Shown: positions 16,142 through 24,729 of the stretch, piece by piece | Numbering within the stretch: the first letter of the stretch is position 1 | Layout: each line of letters begins with the position of its first letter | DNA from: Pelosinus fermentans | Lineage (GTDB): Bacteria > Bacillota > Negativicutes > DSM-13327 | NCBI GenBank assembly: GCA_002434245.1 | Contig: DJJR01000029.1 | Span: 24,963 to 67,633 of the forward strand | Length of the DNA: 42,671 nt | Direction: 5' to 3' | Notes under the pieces: model-generated | What the model was told of the DNA's origin: nothing | The model's database searches: none | Seen by the model: only the letters and a program-made list of their open reading frames with translations | Program-made: the position numbers and the translations under genes

Positions 16142-17742
16142 GTACCCACCACCTCTTTACTTTGATAAGCAATTACAACCTTAAAGGATGCACCACTCCC
16201 CGGGGCAGCTACAACCTGAATCGTGCCGTTTAACCGTTCTACGGCCCTTGCAACGAGAAACAGACCAAACCCGCGGCCTGAGGACTTCGTCGAATATCCC
16301 TTAACAAAGATCTGATCTACCAGCGCCTGCTCTATACCAGGGCCACAATCCATCACTTCCATCGTCAAGACGCAATCGGTATAGATCATGGATACAGCAA
16401 CCTGACGTTTCGGCGAGTCTTTCACCGCATCAAGGGCATTATCAATCAAATTTCCTATGATCGTGACCAACTCATTCGTAACTTGTGCATCTTCTGGCTC
16501 CGGCAGAAAACTATCCTCAGCCAATACCATATCAATTGCCATTTCCCTGGCCTTGCTAAACTTACTTAAGAACAAACCGCCAAGCACAGGATCATGAATA
16601 CATTGACTCACAAATTCTGATTCGGCAATATCCTGATTTGCAATTCGCGTGAGATACAGCTCAAGCTTGTCATAAAACTTTAAGCGAACCAACCCTAGCA
16701 TTACATGAATCTTATTCATAAACTCATGGGCTTGAGACCGTAAGGCTTCTACATAACTATTGACATCCGTAAGTTCTTCTGCCAATTGGCGCATGTCTGT
16801 CATATCGCGAAAGGAAGCGATAGCCCCAACAATTTCACCATTTACCACAACGGGAACTCGATTGGTCAAAATCGTAATTCCGTTAATCTTTTGTTCCTGA
16901 TCCAACTCAGCCTGACCCGTATTCATGATATCCTGCAAGCGGGTATGAGGAACATACTCACCGACTTGGCGTCCAATGGGATTGCCCGGTATCCCAGCCA
17001 GCTTTAAGACCCGTATCGCCTCATCGTTCGCTATCGTTATGATACTATTTTTATCAACCGCCAAGATTCCTTCCCGCACACATTGCAGCATCGCACTGCG
17101 CTCTTCAACGAGTTGGGCAATAGCAACGGGCTCCAGGCCAAACAGGGTTTTCTTAATATTGCGGGCCAATAACACAGCAGAACCGATACCAATGAGTAAG
17201 CCTAAAAGAGTTGCAATATATATAATCTCATGACTCTCGGTCAGCGCTTTCTCCACATCACCAAGCAGGATTCCCACAACCACGGCCCCTACTTGCCTCC
17301 CATCAGGTGCAAACACAGGGGAAAATGCCCGCAAAGACGGTCCATAGGTGCCTTCCGCGTATGAGATATACTCATTGCCCTGCAACGCTAATGTTTCGTC
17401 CCCTCCCATAATATGTTTGCCAAGCAGTGCCGTGTCTGGATGAGATTTACGGATTCCCTGCATATCAAATGCAACAATGAATTCCACATTAACAGCATTG
17501 CGAATGGTATTAGCATATTCCTGAATGGCTGCTGTATCATTGGCTTCTAATCCTGAAATCACGGCAGGAGAATGAGTCATCGTCCTACAGATATCCAAGG
17601 CTTTCTGCCCAAGTGTATCCCGTACGTCTGACTCAACACGATTCGTAATCAGAGCATTCGCAGCCAATAAGGATAATGCCACCACGCCGCAAACTAACAG
17701 AATAATTTTAGTCTGCAAATTAAACATTGGCTTTGCTTTCAT
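16138..17742 (-). CDS. CitA/DcuS-type sensor histidine kinase
   Basis: A 534-residue membrane kinase. TM1 is near residues 10-32, then a periplasmic PAS/Cache-like sensor (about 35-170, including the HPDTALLGKHIMGGDE and YGPSLRAFSPVF segments seen in citrate/C4-dicarboxylate sensors), TM2 (IIYIATLLGLLIGIGSAVLLA), a cytoplasmic PAS domain (AMLQCVREGILAVDKNSII), the phospho-His in SQAHEFMNKIH, and an ATPase domain with IGNLIDNALDAV, DCGPGI and GRGFGLFL. The start at 17742 has GGAG 8 bases upstream; a TTG at 17763 lacks a proper site. With the response regulator it most likely senses external citrate. Confidence 0.93.
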   Translation of the reverse strand: MKAKPMFNLQTKIILLVCGVVALSLLAANALITNRVESDVRDTLGQKALDICRTMTHSPAVISGLEANDTAAIQEYANTIRNAVNVEFIVAFDMQGIRKSHPDTALLGKHIMGGDETLALQGNEYISYAEGTYGPSLRAFSPVFAPDGRQVGAVVVGILLGDVEKALTESHEIIYIATLLGLLIGIGSAVLLARNIKKTLFGLEPVAIAQLVEERSAMLQCVREGILAVDKNSIITIANDEAIRVLKLAGIPGNPIGRQVGEYVPHTRLQDIMNTGQAELDQEQKINGITILTNRVPVVVNGEIVGAIASFRDMTDMRQLAEELTDVNSYVEALRSQAHEFMNKIHVMLGLVRLKFYDKLELYLTRIANQDIAESEFVSQCIHDPVLGGLFLSKFSKAREMAIDMVLAEDSFLPEPEDAQVTNELVTIIGNLIDNALDAVKDSPKRQVAVSMIYTDCVLTMEVMDCGPGIEQALVDQIFVKGYSTKSSGRGFGLFLVARAVERLNGTIQVVAAPGSGASFKVVIAYQSKEVVGT

Positions 17743-18040
17743 CCGCATCACTCCGTAATCCAAAAATTATTGTTATACCCTACGCTGCTTACGCTGCCTC
17801 ATAGGACGAATACCACCCATACTCTATTTCTCATTAAATACGAAAATCCTGCAAAATCTTACAAATTAAAACATTGTGAATTCTTCGTCATCTTGTCACA
17901 GCAAACTTCCCATTCACTCAAATTATTTACCCATTTTTACAAACAGCATAAAAAAGAAGCCACGAGGTTCGCAGCTTCTAACCTGACATATAATACCTTC
18001 TCTCTCAATCTACTCCGATCCCAGGATCGTCACAGTTAAC
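17743..18040. other. Intergenic region with one terminator
   Basis: A 298-base stretch between the Dcu carrier and the sensor kinase, both on the minus strand. Apart from the terminator at 17950-17978 nothing is recognisable; it must hold the kinase promoter. Confidence 0.5.
17950..17978 (-). terminator. Terminator of the EIIA-like/lyase/Dcu operon
   Basis: Minus strand GAAGCTGCGA-ACC-TCGTGGCTTC is a 10-bp stem (two G-U pairs) with a 3-base loop, followed by six T. Confidence 0.8.
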
Positions 18041-19363
18041 TTAAAAGAGAAAATGGACAATAATCAATCCGGTAACAACACCCACTATAGTTGAAATTAG
18101 ACCTGGAATCATATAACTGTGATTTACCACATACTTACCGATTTTGGTTGTGCCTGTCCTGTCAAATGCCACGCCTGCAAGCAAAACACCTGTGCTGGGT
18201 ATGATGAAATATCCGCAAACCGCCGGGAACATTGCAGCTAAGGTTAATCCAGGAACTCCTAGGGTAATACCCAATGGAACTAATGCGGCTACAGTAGCAC
18301 CCTGACTATGGGTAATAGCAGATGCAACAAATAGTGCAAAAGCAAACAACATTGGCTGCCCCATTACCACTTCCTGTACAGTACGTTTAACAACGTCAAT
18401 ATTATTGGCAAGCAGAGTATCACTCATCCATGCCAGACCAAAAACACTGATTACACCCAGCATACCATTTCGGAATACGGAACCAGAAATAATTTTTTCC
18501 ACATCCACTTTGCAAGTAACAACCATTACAGCAGACAATGACAGCATTACGATTTCAATTGCATTCGTCATGCCTAGTTTGATCACTTTGCCGGCAACAG
18601 TAACAACGTCAGGTCTTAACCAGGAAAATGTTCCTAAAAGTACTACAAATAATGCTCCGAACAAAAAGATCACTACTGATAATTTCGCTTCTTTTTGATT
18701 GGCAATCGTATTTTGCTCTTTAGACGTCAATACTGAAATCAATCCCTTTTCCATCCTCGCTAGGTAAATCGGATCTTCTTCCAGTTCTTTTCCTACTCGA
18801 TTCACAACAAAAGCACCAGACATGATACCAATTAATGTTGCCGGAATGGTAATTAGTATGATTTGCATCAATGAAATCCCCTGAGGAGCTAACATACTTG
18901 CTAATGCAACCGTTGCTGCCGAAATCGGCGAAGCCACTACAGCGTGCTGAGAAGCAATGACGGAGATTGAAATTGGCCGCTCTGGCCGTATTCTGGCTTC
19001 ACGAGCAACCTCGGCAATCACCGGTAAAATATTATATAACACATTACCCGTTCCGGACATGAATGTGAAAATCCATGCGATTAAAGGAGAAAGAAACGTG
19101 ATTCTACCTGGATTTTTACGCAATAATTCTTCTGCCTTTTTGATAAGAACCTGCATACCACCGGCAGCCTGCAACGTGCTCGCCGCGATAACTACGGATG
19201 TGATGATAAGCATCACATCAATCGGTGGTGAAGCCGGTGCAAGTTTAAAAACAAAAACTAAAATTGCCAGGCCAACGCCTCCAACCATGCCAAAGAAGAT
19301 TCCCCCATACTGTGCACCAATCAGCATAATTAGAATAATGATTGCAAATTCCAATAAAAACAT
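18041..19363 (-). CDS. Anaerobic C4-dicarboxylate transporter (DcuA/DcuB family)
   Basis: A 440-residue membrane carrier that exchanges fumarate, malate, aspartate and succinate in anaerobes. The family features are clear: FGMVGGVGLAILVFVF, ASTLQAAGGMQVLI, FTFMSGTGNVLYNILPVI, SQHAVVASPISAATVALA and the C-terminal FPAVCGYFIIPSTGVLLAG. The ATG at 19363 has AAAGGTGG 9 bases upstream; an in-frame TTG at 19369 is too close to it. It is the last gene of an operon behind the lyase, fitting a role in importing the lyase substrate or exporting its C4 product. Confidence 0.94.
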   Translation of the reverse strand: MFLLEFAIIILIMLIGAQYGGIFFGMVGGVGLAILVFVFKLAPASPPIDVMLIITSVVIAASTLQAAGGMQVLIKKAEELLRKNPGRITFLSPLIAWIFTFMSGTGNVLYNILPVIAEVAREARIRPERPISISVIASQHAVVASPISAATVALASMLAPQGISLMQIILITIPATLIGIMSGAFVVNRVGKELEEDPIYLARMEKGLISVLTSKEQNTIANQKEAKLSVVIFLFGALFVVLLGTFSWLRPDVVTVAGKVIKLGMTNAIEIVMLSLSAVMVVTCKVDVEKIISGSVFRNGMLGVISVFGLAWMSDTLLANNIDVVKRTVQEVVMGQPMLFAFALFVASAITHSQGATVAALVPLGITLGVPGLTLAAMFPAVCGYFIIPSTGVLLAGVAFDRTGTTKIGKYVVNHSYMIPGLISTIVGVVTGLIIVHFLF

Positions 19364-19423
19364 ATTCAATTGCCACCTTTACATGTTCTTGCAGGATCAA
19401 AGGATCGATGTCTCTTGTATCTG

Positions 19424-20914
19424 TTAGTCAGCTAAGATGCTGTCTACCTTTGTCTGTAGTGCAGTCTTCGCCATAGCAATCTTTTTCTGCAATAGTGTTA
19501 AGCCCTTTGTATCATTCTTTAAGGATTCTGACAGCCTATGTAGTTGTTCTGCTGTTTCTTTGGGGGCTGGCCCACCAGCAACATCCTTAGAGCAAACATT
19601 TAATCTTGGATGCAGTGCATTAGCAATTTGTTCATTGGTAAAGGTCATCTTTCGACTAAAAGCTTTCATGGAAAGCTCTGCTAAAATTCCTTGATCAATC
19701 TCTTCCGATGATTTTTTATGCTCCACCATATAGGCAACGATCTCAGCAACGATTTCATGTGCTTCTCTAAATGAAATTCCATTATATCGAACTAGATTAT
19801 TAGCCAGTTCTGTTACGGTGCAAAAGTTATTTTTTGCTCGCTTAAGCATTACTTCTTTATTCACTTTAATCGTTTTCATCGTAATTAAAGTCAGCTGGAT
19901 AGTAGCTTCTACTTCTTTTAATGCACTGTAATAATAGCTAACCGATTCACAACTAATATCTCTGGCATGGGTAAAAGGAGTGCTTTTCAAACAACTAAAG
20001 GCGGATACGAACATTCCTTCTAAGTGAGCAGCTTTTGCTTTTATATGCTCTAATGTCATGGGATTTTTCTTCTGAGGCATGATGCTGCTGCAGACAGCCA
20101 CTGAACCACCGACTTCAATATATCCGTATTCTGGTGTAGCCCAGACATACAGATCATGAGCCATTCGGCTTAAGTTGTTCATCATGATGCCAAAAGCTGC
20201 CTCGATCTCCATGACATAGTCACGGGACGCAACGCCATCTAAGGAATTGCCCATATAGCCATCAAAGCCTAACAGTCTGGATGTGGTTTCCCGGTTAATC
20301 TTGAAGGAAGTGGAGGCCATAGCCCCAGACCCAAGAGGACAACGATTTAATCGGCTATACGCATTGATAATACGCTGATAATCGCGATCCAGCGCGTGTA
20401 ATATTCCAGCAAAATAATGCCCCATGGTAATGGGTTCAGACGGTTGTAAATGAGTGTAACCCGACATAACAACATCTAGGTTTTCCTGTGCTGCGTGAAG
20501 CAGTACTTCTCTCAGGTCATTAAACATTCCACAAAGTCTCAAAAAGATATCTCTGCTATCCATTCGAATCATCGTAGCAAGCATATCATTGCGGCTGCGG
20601 CCCGTATGCTGTTGTCCGCCCACATCCAAACCCACCTTTTTAATCAGATAAGCTTCCATATTAAAATATAAATCCTCAAGGTTATAATTGATGGCAAAAG
20701 TGGGTTCTCCCAGTAAGTCCATCTCTTTTGAAATCGTTAATATTTTCTTACAAACCTCTTTGCTAATAATTCCTTCTTCCATCAGCATAACAACATGTGC
20801 TTCATTGATTGCTAAAATCGTGGAATACGATCTTGCCAAATCATTGCTGATGCCGGGTTTAAATAGATATTCAATTACTTCCGGTGCAGGTTGTTCTTTT
20901 ATTCTTTCTCTCAT
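19424..20914 (-). CDS. Argininosuccinate-lyase-like fumarase-superfamily enzyme
   Basis: A member of the fumarase/aspartase/argininosuccinate lyase superfamily, which release fumarate by beta-elimination from succinyl compounds. Visible motifs: TGRSRNDMLAT, the catalytic-His loop SGYTHLQPSEPITMGHY and the signature CSSIMPQKKNP with the catalytic serine (the usual leading Gly is Cys). At 496 residues it is longer than standard ArgH (about 460), and no other arginine genes are near. Placement between an EIIA-like gene and a Dcu carrier suggests catabolism of an N-substituted aspartate rather than arginine synthesis. ATG at 20914 (AAGGGG 9 bases upstream) is preferred over 20923. Confidence 0.85.
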   Translation of the reverse strand: MRERIKEQPAPEVIEYLFKPGISNDLARSYSTILAINEAHVVMLMEEGIISKEVCKKILTISKEMDLLGEPTFAINYNLEDLYFNMEAYLIKKVGLDVGGQQHTGRSRNDMLATMIRMDSRDIFLRLCGMFNDLREVLLHAAQENLDVVMSGYTHLQPSEPITMGHYFAGILHALDRDYQRIINAYSRLNRCPLGSGAMASTSFKINRETTSRLLGFDGYMGNSLDGVASRDYVMEIEAAFGIMMNNLSRMAHDLYVWATPEYGYIEVGGSVAVCSSIMPQKKNPMTLEHIKAKAAHLEGMFVSAFSCLKSTPFTHARDISCESVSYYYSALKEVEATIQLTLITMKTIKVNKEVMLKRAKNNFCTVTELANNLVRYNGISFREAHEIVAEIVAYMVEHKKSSEEIDQGILAELSMKAFSRKMTFTNEQIANALHPRLNVCSKDVAGGPAPKETAEQLHRLSESLKNDTKGLTLLQKKIAMAKTALQTKVDSILAD

Positions 20915-20971
20915 AGCTTCCATCCCCTTATCGAATTAAGATAGATAGGCAGTACATCCGCCTCCCATGTC

Positions 20972-21418
20972 CTACAATCCCATTTCTTTGAATATTTCCA
21001 CAATTTCAATTGCAGTGGCAGACGATAAGAATCTCTTGCGATAGGATTGATTCGTCAGACCACCGCTCAGATGAGTGATCACCTGGCTCTCCAGTTCCCC
21101 CCTCTCCTCTTCCGGCATACCCACAAGAAAGATAAGCCTCACTTCATGATCCGTTCTGTGATCCCAGCAAAACGCTTCCTCAGTCCTGGCAAAAGCAATA
21201 AAAGGAGTCAATACATAACGGTTTCTGCCATAAGGAACCGCTATCCCATAACCGAAGGCAGTCGGAAAGGATTCCTCCAGAGTAAAGACGTCTTTCAAAA
21301 AGTCCTCTGCTTCACCGATACAACCAAGCTCCTTTGCCTTATAGGCTAAGGTTTCGATAATCTCCGTTTTACTTCTGGATTTCATATGAAGCTCGATAAG
21401 TGATTCGTGAATGATCAT
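20972..21418 (-). CDS. PTS EIIA type-2-like protein without the phospho-histidine
   Basis: A 148-residue single-domain protein matching the fructose/mannitol/nitrogen-PTS EIIA fold in length and motifs: KTEIIETLAYKAKELG, the FGYGIAVPYGRN loop, the VRLIFLVGMPEE strand and LSGGLTNQSYRKRF. In active EIIA domains the loop reads GIAIPH, with the histidine phosphorylated by HPr; here it is Tyr63 (codon TAT). It cannot relay phosphate in the usual way, so a regulatory or structural role is more likely. It is the first gene of the operon; GGAGG lies 10 bases upstream. No EIIB or EIIC is present. Confidence 0.85.
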   Translation of the reverse strand: MIIHESLIELHMKSRSKTEIIETLAYKAKELGCIGEAEDFLKDVFTLEESFPTAFGYGIAVPYGRNRYVLTPFIAFARTEEAFCWDHRTDHEVRLIFLVGMPEEERGELESQVITHLSGGLTNQSYRKRFLSSATAIEIVEIFKEMGL

Positions 21419-21660
21419 TTTGTTTGATCCTCCAGCAATAATTGATACTCTTAAAAGAAATTTAAAGATTACCAGAAAAATGGACTTAAAATTTTCTTTT
21501 CGCTATACTATAGATAACTGCAACAGGAAATTTTTTACTTAAGTCTCCTTGCACTTGCAAAGTTGCTCATACAAGTATCATTACTTTTACTTTCAAAATC
21601 TTATAGGCTTTATGTATTGAGTTGAAAAGATTGTCCATTTGTAAACAATTCATCACCTCC

Positions 21661-21885
21661 TTAGCTGGCTTTAGGTTTTGGGGATTTAATTTTTCCATTT
21701 AGCAATTTCGAAAGCGTTACTTTTAAAACCGCTACAAGTTTTAATGCTTCCATAACATCAGGAAGATATTTATCATTTTCCCAATCACTAATTGTTGTTT
21801 GGGGAAATCCCGTTTCGGAAGAAAGCTTTATTTGTGAAATTCTTTTCCCTTTTCTAATTTTTCTTAAATTCTCCCCAAATGACAT
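21661..21885 (-). CDS. Small XRE-family regulator
   Basis: A 74-residue protein that is almost entirely a helix-turn-helix (FGENLRKIRKGKRISQIKLSSETGFPQTTISDWEN, residues 3-38), with a basic tail KIKSPKPKAS. GGGAGGTG lies just upstream of the ATG. Its promoter is a perfect TTGACA-17-TATAAT with a palindrome in the spacer, and it is divergent from another XRE gene. This is the layout of a phage-type or element-type genetic switch, though no phage genes flank it. Confidence 0.88.
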   Translation of the reverse strand: MSFGENLRKIRKGKRISQIKLSSETGFPQTTISDWENDKYLPDVMEALKLVAVLKVTLSKLLNGKIKSPKPKAS

Positions 21886-21905
21886 ACTTTCACCTCCCTT
21901 TCATC

Positions 21906-21934
21906 ATTATAACGACACGTCGTTTATTTGTCAA
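21906..21934 (-). promoter_or_regulatory. Perfect sigma-A promoter of the minus-strand XRE gene
   Basis: Minus strand TTGACA (21934-21929), 17 bases, TATAAT (21911-21906): both hexamers match consensus completely. Confidence 0.85.
21911..21924. promoter_or_regulatory. XRE operator 1
   Basis: AACGACACGTCGTT: 6-base perfect arms around a 2-base centre, within the promoter spacer. Confidence 0.7.
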
Positions 21935-21946
21935 CGACATGTCAGT
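21933..21946. promoter_or_regulatory. XRE operator 2
   Basis: AACGACATGTCAGT: one perfect and one partial half-site, 22 bases (about two helical turns) from operator 1 and overlapping the -35. Confidence 0.6.
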
Positions 21947-22008
21947 AACTATTTTTATTTATATGTGATAAAATAACGATAGCACGTTAACAAAGGAGAT
22001 TAATATTT

Positions 22009-22350
22009 ATGGATGTAGCAGCTAAAATTGCGGCTAGAATTATCGAGTTATGCAATCAAAAAGATATAACAGTTAATAAGTTGGCAGACTTATCTGGCTT
22101 AACCCAATCTACAGTAGACAGCATCGTTAACGGCAAGAGTCGCAATCCACAAGTAGTTACTATCTATAAAATCTGCGAAGGTTTGAATATATCATTATCT
22201 GAGTTCTTTTCCGATAATGAAACCATAGATGCAACTTGTAATGATAACGAAATGGACAACTTACCAGAGCACATCAGAAAAGAAATTGATATGGCTAAGG
22301 AATTTGTTCTCTATAAACATGGCATAAAAAAACCTGCTACTGATAAGTAG
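22009..22350 (+). CDS. XRE-family regulator, divergent partner
   Basis: A 113-residue protein with an N-terminal Cro/CI helix-turn-helix (about 8-65: ARIIELCNQKDITVNKLADLSGLTQSTVDSIVNGKSRNP) and a C-terminal DNLPEHIRKEIDMAKEFVLYKHG tail. AAAGGAG lies 10 bases before the ATG. It probably binds one or both CGACAYGTC palindromes in the shared region. The tail resembles that of the regulator at 3815-4135. An 8-bp hairpin (CTGCTACT/AGTAGCAG) spans its stop codon and a stronger terminator follows. Confidence 0.88.
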   Translation: MDVAAKIAARIIELCNQKDITVNKLADLSGLTQSTVDSIVNGKSRNPQVVTIYKICEGLNISLSEFFSDNETIDATCNDNEMDNLPEHIRKEIDMAKEFVLYKHGIKKPATDK

Positions 22351-22368
22351 CAGATCAAACCGTAGATA

Positions 22369-22411
22369 AAAAGGGACTTTTGATGCCACATTGGCTCGAA
22401 AGTCCCTTTTC
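22369..22411 (+). terminator. Terminator after the divergent XRE gene
   Basis: AAAGGGACTTT / AAAGTCCCTTT outer stem, with partial GCC/GGC pairing inside, ending TTTTCC. Confidence 0.75.
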
Positions 22412-22495
22412 CTTGGAATCGAAAATAATAACTAAATATAAATCATAGGTTTCTCTAAGAGAATTTATATTCATTCAAAATAAATCATCAAGTAT

Positions 22496-23488
22496 TTATT
22501 CCAGTTTTTCAAGTGCTTGTATAAACATTTTATTGTTAGGAGCAAGCTCTACTGCCTTCTTAAAATCACGAAATGCTTCATCATACATTCCTTTATCATA
22601 ATATACATTACCACGTTCATAATAATCCAATGAGCTATTATGACCATTCGGTGCTATTTCAAGAGCTTTGTCATATTCAGCAATCGCTGCATTATATTTT
22701 TTCATCTTATAAAATAGACGGGCCTTATTACGATAACCGTCTGACCAATTCGGTTTAAGTTCAATCATTCTATTAAAATCTGTTAGGGCTTCGCCATATT
22801 TTTGCAATTTCATATACGCTACCCCTCGACATTCATAACCCATAATATCATCAGATGCAATTTCTATTGCTTTATTAAAATCTACAAATGCTTTACTATG
22901 CATCTGTTTTTTATTGAGATATACACTTCCACGTAATAGATAATATAAAGAGGCTGATGGCTCATGTGTTATCAGTGCACTATAATCCTCAATGGCTTTA
23001 TCAAATTCTTTTAAGTCTTCGTATAACTTTGCTCTAGACATATAGTTCCAATAGTTTTGTGGGTTAATTTCTATAGCCTTATCATAATCCGATAAGGCAA
23101 GTTTATATTTAGTCAGTTTTTCATATGTAAGTGCACGTTTAAGATAGTAATTTTCTTTTCTCGAATCTATAGATATTGCATAGCTATAATCTATGATAGC
23201 CTGGTCATATTCGTTTATTTTAGAATATGAGGCACCGCGTCCTATATAGGCCTCAGCGTATGTAGGCTGCAAGTTTAACGCTTCGGTAAAATCGGATATC
23301 GCAGCGTTATAGTTGCCCTGTCCAAATTTCTTAATTGCTCGATCATAATAAGCTTTTGCATTGTTTTGATCGTTAAATATAATATTTGTAGCATCTAATT
23401 GATTAGAATATTGGTTCTCAGCAGAAAAAGCTATGTTGCAAAAGCTAAGAATTATCAAGCATATAAGAATTTTAAAAAGTTTTTTCAA
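22496..23488 (-). CDS. Exported tetratricopeptide-repeat protein
   Basis: A 330-residue protein with a signal peptide (1-22, FKILICLIILSFCNIAFSA, cleavage after FSA) and about eight TPR units covering residues 40-328, each with the pattern AYxxRGxxYxxxxxYxxAIxDYxxAIxxxP. TPR arrays mediate protein contacts; no catalytic domain is seen. The start is TTG at 23488 with GAGG 8-9 bases upstream. No lipobox Cys is placed to support lipidation: the single cysteines sit inside the hydrophobic segment. Single gene. Confidence 0.88.
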   Translation of the reverse strand: MKKLFKILICLIILSFCNIAFSAENQYSNQLDATNIIFNDQNNAKAYYDRAIKKFGQGNYNAAISDFTEALNLQPTYAEAYIGRGASYSKINEYDQAIIDYSYAISIDSRKENYYLKRALTYEKLTKYKLALSDYDKAIEINPQNYWNYMSRAKLYEDLKEFDKAIEDYSALITHEPSASLYYLLRGSVYLNKKQMHSKAFVDFNKAIEIASDDIMGYECRGVAYMKLQKYGEALTDFNRMIELKPNWSDGYRNKARLFYKMKKYNAAIAEYDKALEIAPNGHNSSLDYYERGNVYYDKGMYDEAFRDFKKAVELAPNNKMFIQALEKLE

Positions 23489-23646
23489 ACGTATTACCTC
23501 GCTTCAATTAATTATACATCTAATTGTTTTCCATAAAAACAAAAAGACTCCTGCAAACTAATATATAGTCTGCAGAAAGTCAATCACAGTTCAATAGCAA
23601 ATTCCTAAATAATACATTTCTTTCTGATCAGGGGTAACAACAGTCT

Positions 23647-24303
23647 TTATGATGCCAGCCACCCTCTATCCTTCAGGTACTTCTCAATTTCTTTGAAATT
23701 TTCAAAAGGGACAAATTTTTGTTGTTCCTTATTGAGTAATTCTTTCAAATCCTTTTTGGCAAAAGCAATGTCAGCTTCCTTAGCTGCTCCTAAGTCTGGT
23801 TCGCTGTCTCCGGCAAAAAATACCGTCTCAAACTCTTTTTTCAATTCTTCTATGACTTTGGCTTTATTAATGCCAAAAATCTCAGAGAAATAAGGACTCT
23901 TTTCATCTGGAATTACTTCAATGCCCCCATCTTTGTATACTCCGTTCATGGAAATAACCGTTACACCTTCAATTCCACGATGAGCAAGCAATTGATCAAT
24001 ATAATAAGTCGTACCAGCGCTTAAGATATAAAATTCCCCGCCTGCCTCTTGTACTCTACGAATAAAATCTACCGCATACTCATCCAAGGGCAATCGATGA
24101 ATTTCAGCCAAAATCTCTTCTTCGGTTCTTCCTATCGATCCCAATATTTTATTTAGGAACTCTACGTTGATCTTCTTTGTTTTCTTCCAATCCTCATAAA
24201 AAGGTCTTCCCCACTCCTGTAGATAAGTATCTATAATAATATGATAAAAATCTCGCTCTGTTAATGTCCCATCGAAATCTGATACAAATGCAAACTTTTT
24301 CAA
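23647..24303 (-). CDS. HAD-IB phosphatase, MtnX-like
   Basis: A 218-residue HAD phosphatase. Motif I is SDFDGTLTERDF with both aspartates (Asp9 and Asp11), motif II is ILSAGTTYYID, and motif IV is FFAGDSEPDLGAA. The cap and order resemble MtnX, the methionine-salvage phosphatase acting on 2-hydroxy-3-keto-5-methylthiopentenyl-1-phosphate, and phosphoserine phosphatase; no salvage genes lie nearby, so the substrate is open. The start is TTG at 24303 because ACGGAGG lies 8 bases upstream and HAD proteins begin close to motif I; the ATG at 24351 would add 16 unrelated residues. Confidence 0.83.
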   Translation of the reverse strand: MKKFAFVSDFDGTLTERDFYHIIIDTYLQEWGRPFYEDWKKTKKINVEFLNKILGSIGRTEEEILAEIHRLPLDEYAVDFIRRVQEAGGEFYILSAGTTYYIDQLLAHRGIEGVTVISMNGVYKDGGIEVIPDEKSPYFSEIFGINKAKVIEELKKEFETVFFAGDSEPDLGAAKEADIAFAKKDLKELLNKEQQKFVPFENFKEIEKYLKDRGWLAS

Positions 24304-24351
24304 AATTGATTCCTCCGTAGTAGCTTTGATTATTTCAGCTTTACTATTCAT

Positions 24352-24501
24352 TTAGTGATTGAAATTAAAACGTACCAGAAGTATCTCATATTTCGACAGT
24401 TTTTTCAAACTTTTGTTAATAGCTTTCACGATGACATAGGCTTGATCTAATGTAAAAAGAGGTAACAGGCTCCTTAGCGCATCCCGCTCTTCCAGCTTCA
24501 T
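24352..24501 (-). CDS. Possible small protein or gene fragment (49 aa)
   Basis: A short frame ahead of the HAD gene on the same strand: MKLEERDALRSLLPLF followed by a helical, basic stretch ending LLVRFNFNH. It reads like a well-formed amphipathic helix pair, but the ribosome site is weak (GGAATA) and it could be the tail of a lost gene. Unrecognised. Confidence 0.3.
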   Translation of the reverse strand: MKLEERDALRSLLPLFTLDQAYVIVKAINKSLKKLSKYEILLVRFNFNH

Positions 24502-24613
24502 TATTCCGCATGCAAATAGTAATACAAATTTTCAAGAAATTTAATATCGTGCTATTTACTGATCACAGGCATTCAATGATGAAAAGATTTATATATAAAT
24601 CCACCACATGGAA

Positions 24614-24642
24614 TGGGACATGGGGACAGGTTCTTTGTCCCA
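24614..24642. repeat. REP-like GGGACA/TGTCCC palindrome
   Basis: TGGGACA (24614-24620) and TGTCCCA (24636-24642) flank a second GGGGACAGG. The GGGACA-GGTTC-TGTCCC type is familiar to me as an intergenic repeat in anaerobic Bacillota; only one copy is seen here. Confidence 0.4.
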
Positions 24643-24729
24643 CTTTATTCTATCCAAATAAACAGATCTATTTTTAAAATAGTTCTGTAATGCGACCAAC
24701 TCAATTTGTGACACAGTGTGTCTTGAATC

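Noticed and set aside
19424..20914. Plain arginine-biosynthesis argH
   Set aside because: No argG or other arginine gene nearby, unusual length and signature, and operon linkage to a Dcu carrier; kept only as family similarity.
18041..21418. A complete PTS sugar uptake system
   Set aside because: Only an EIIA-like protein lacking its histidine is present; there is no EIIB or EIIC.
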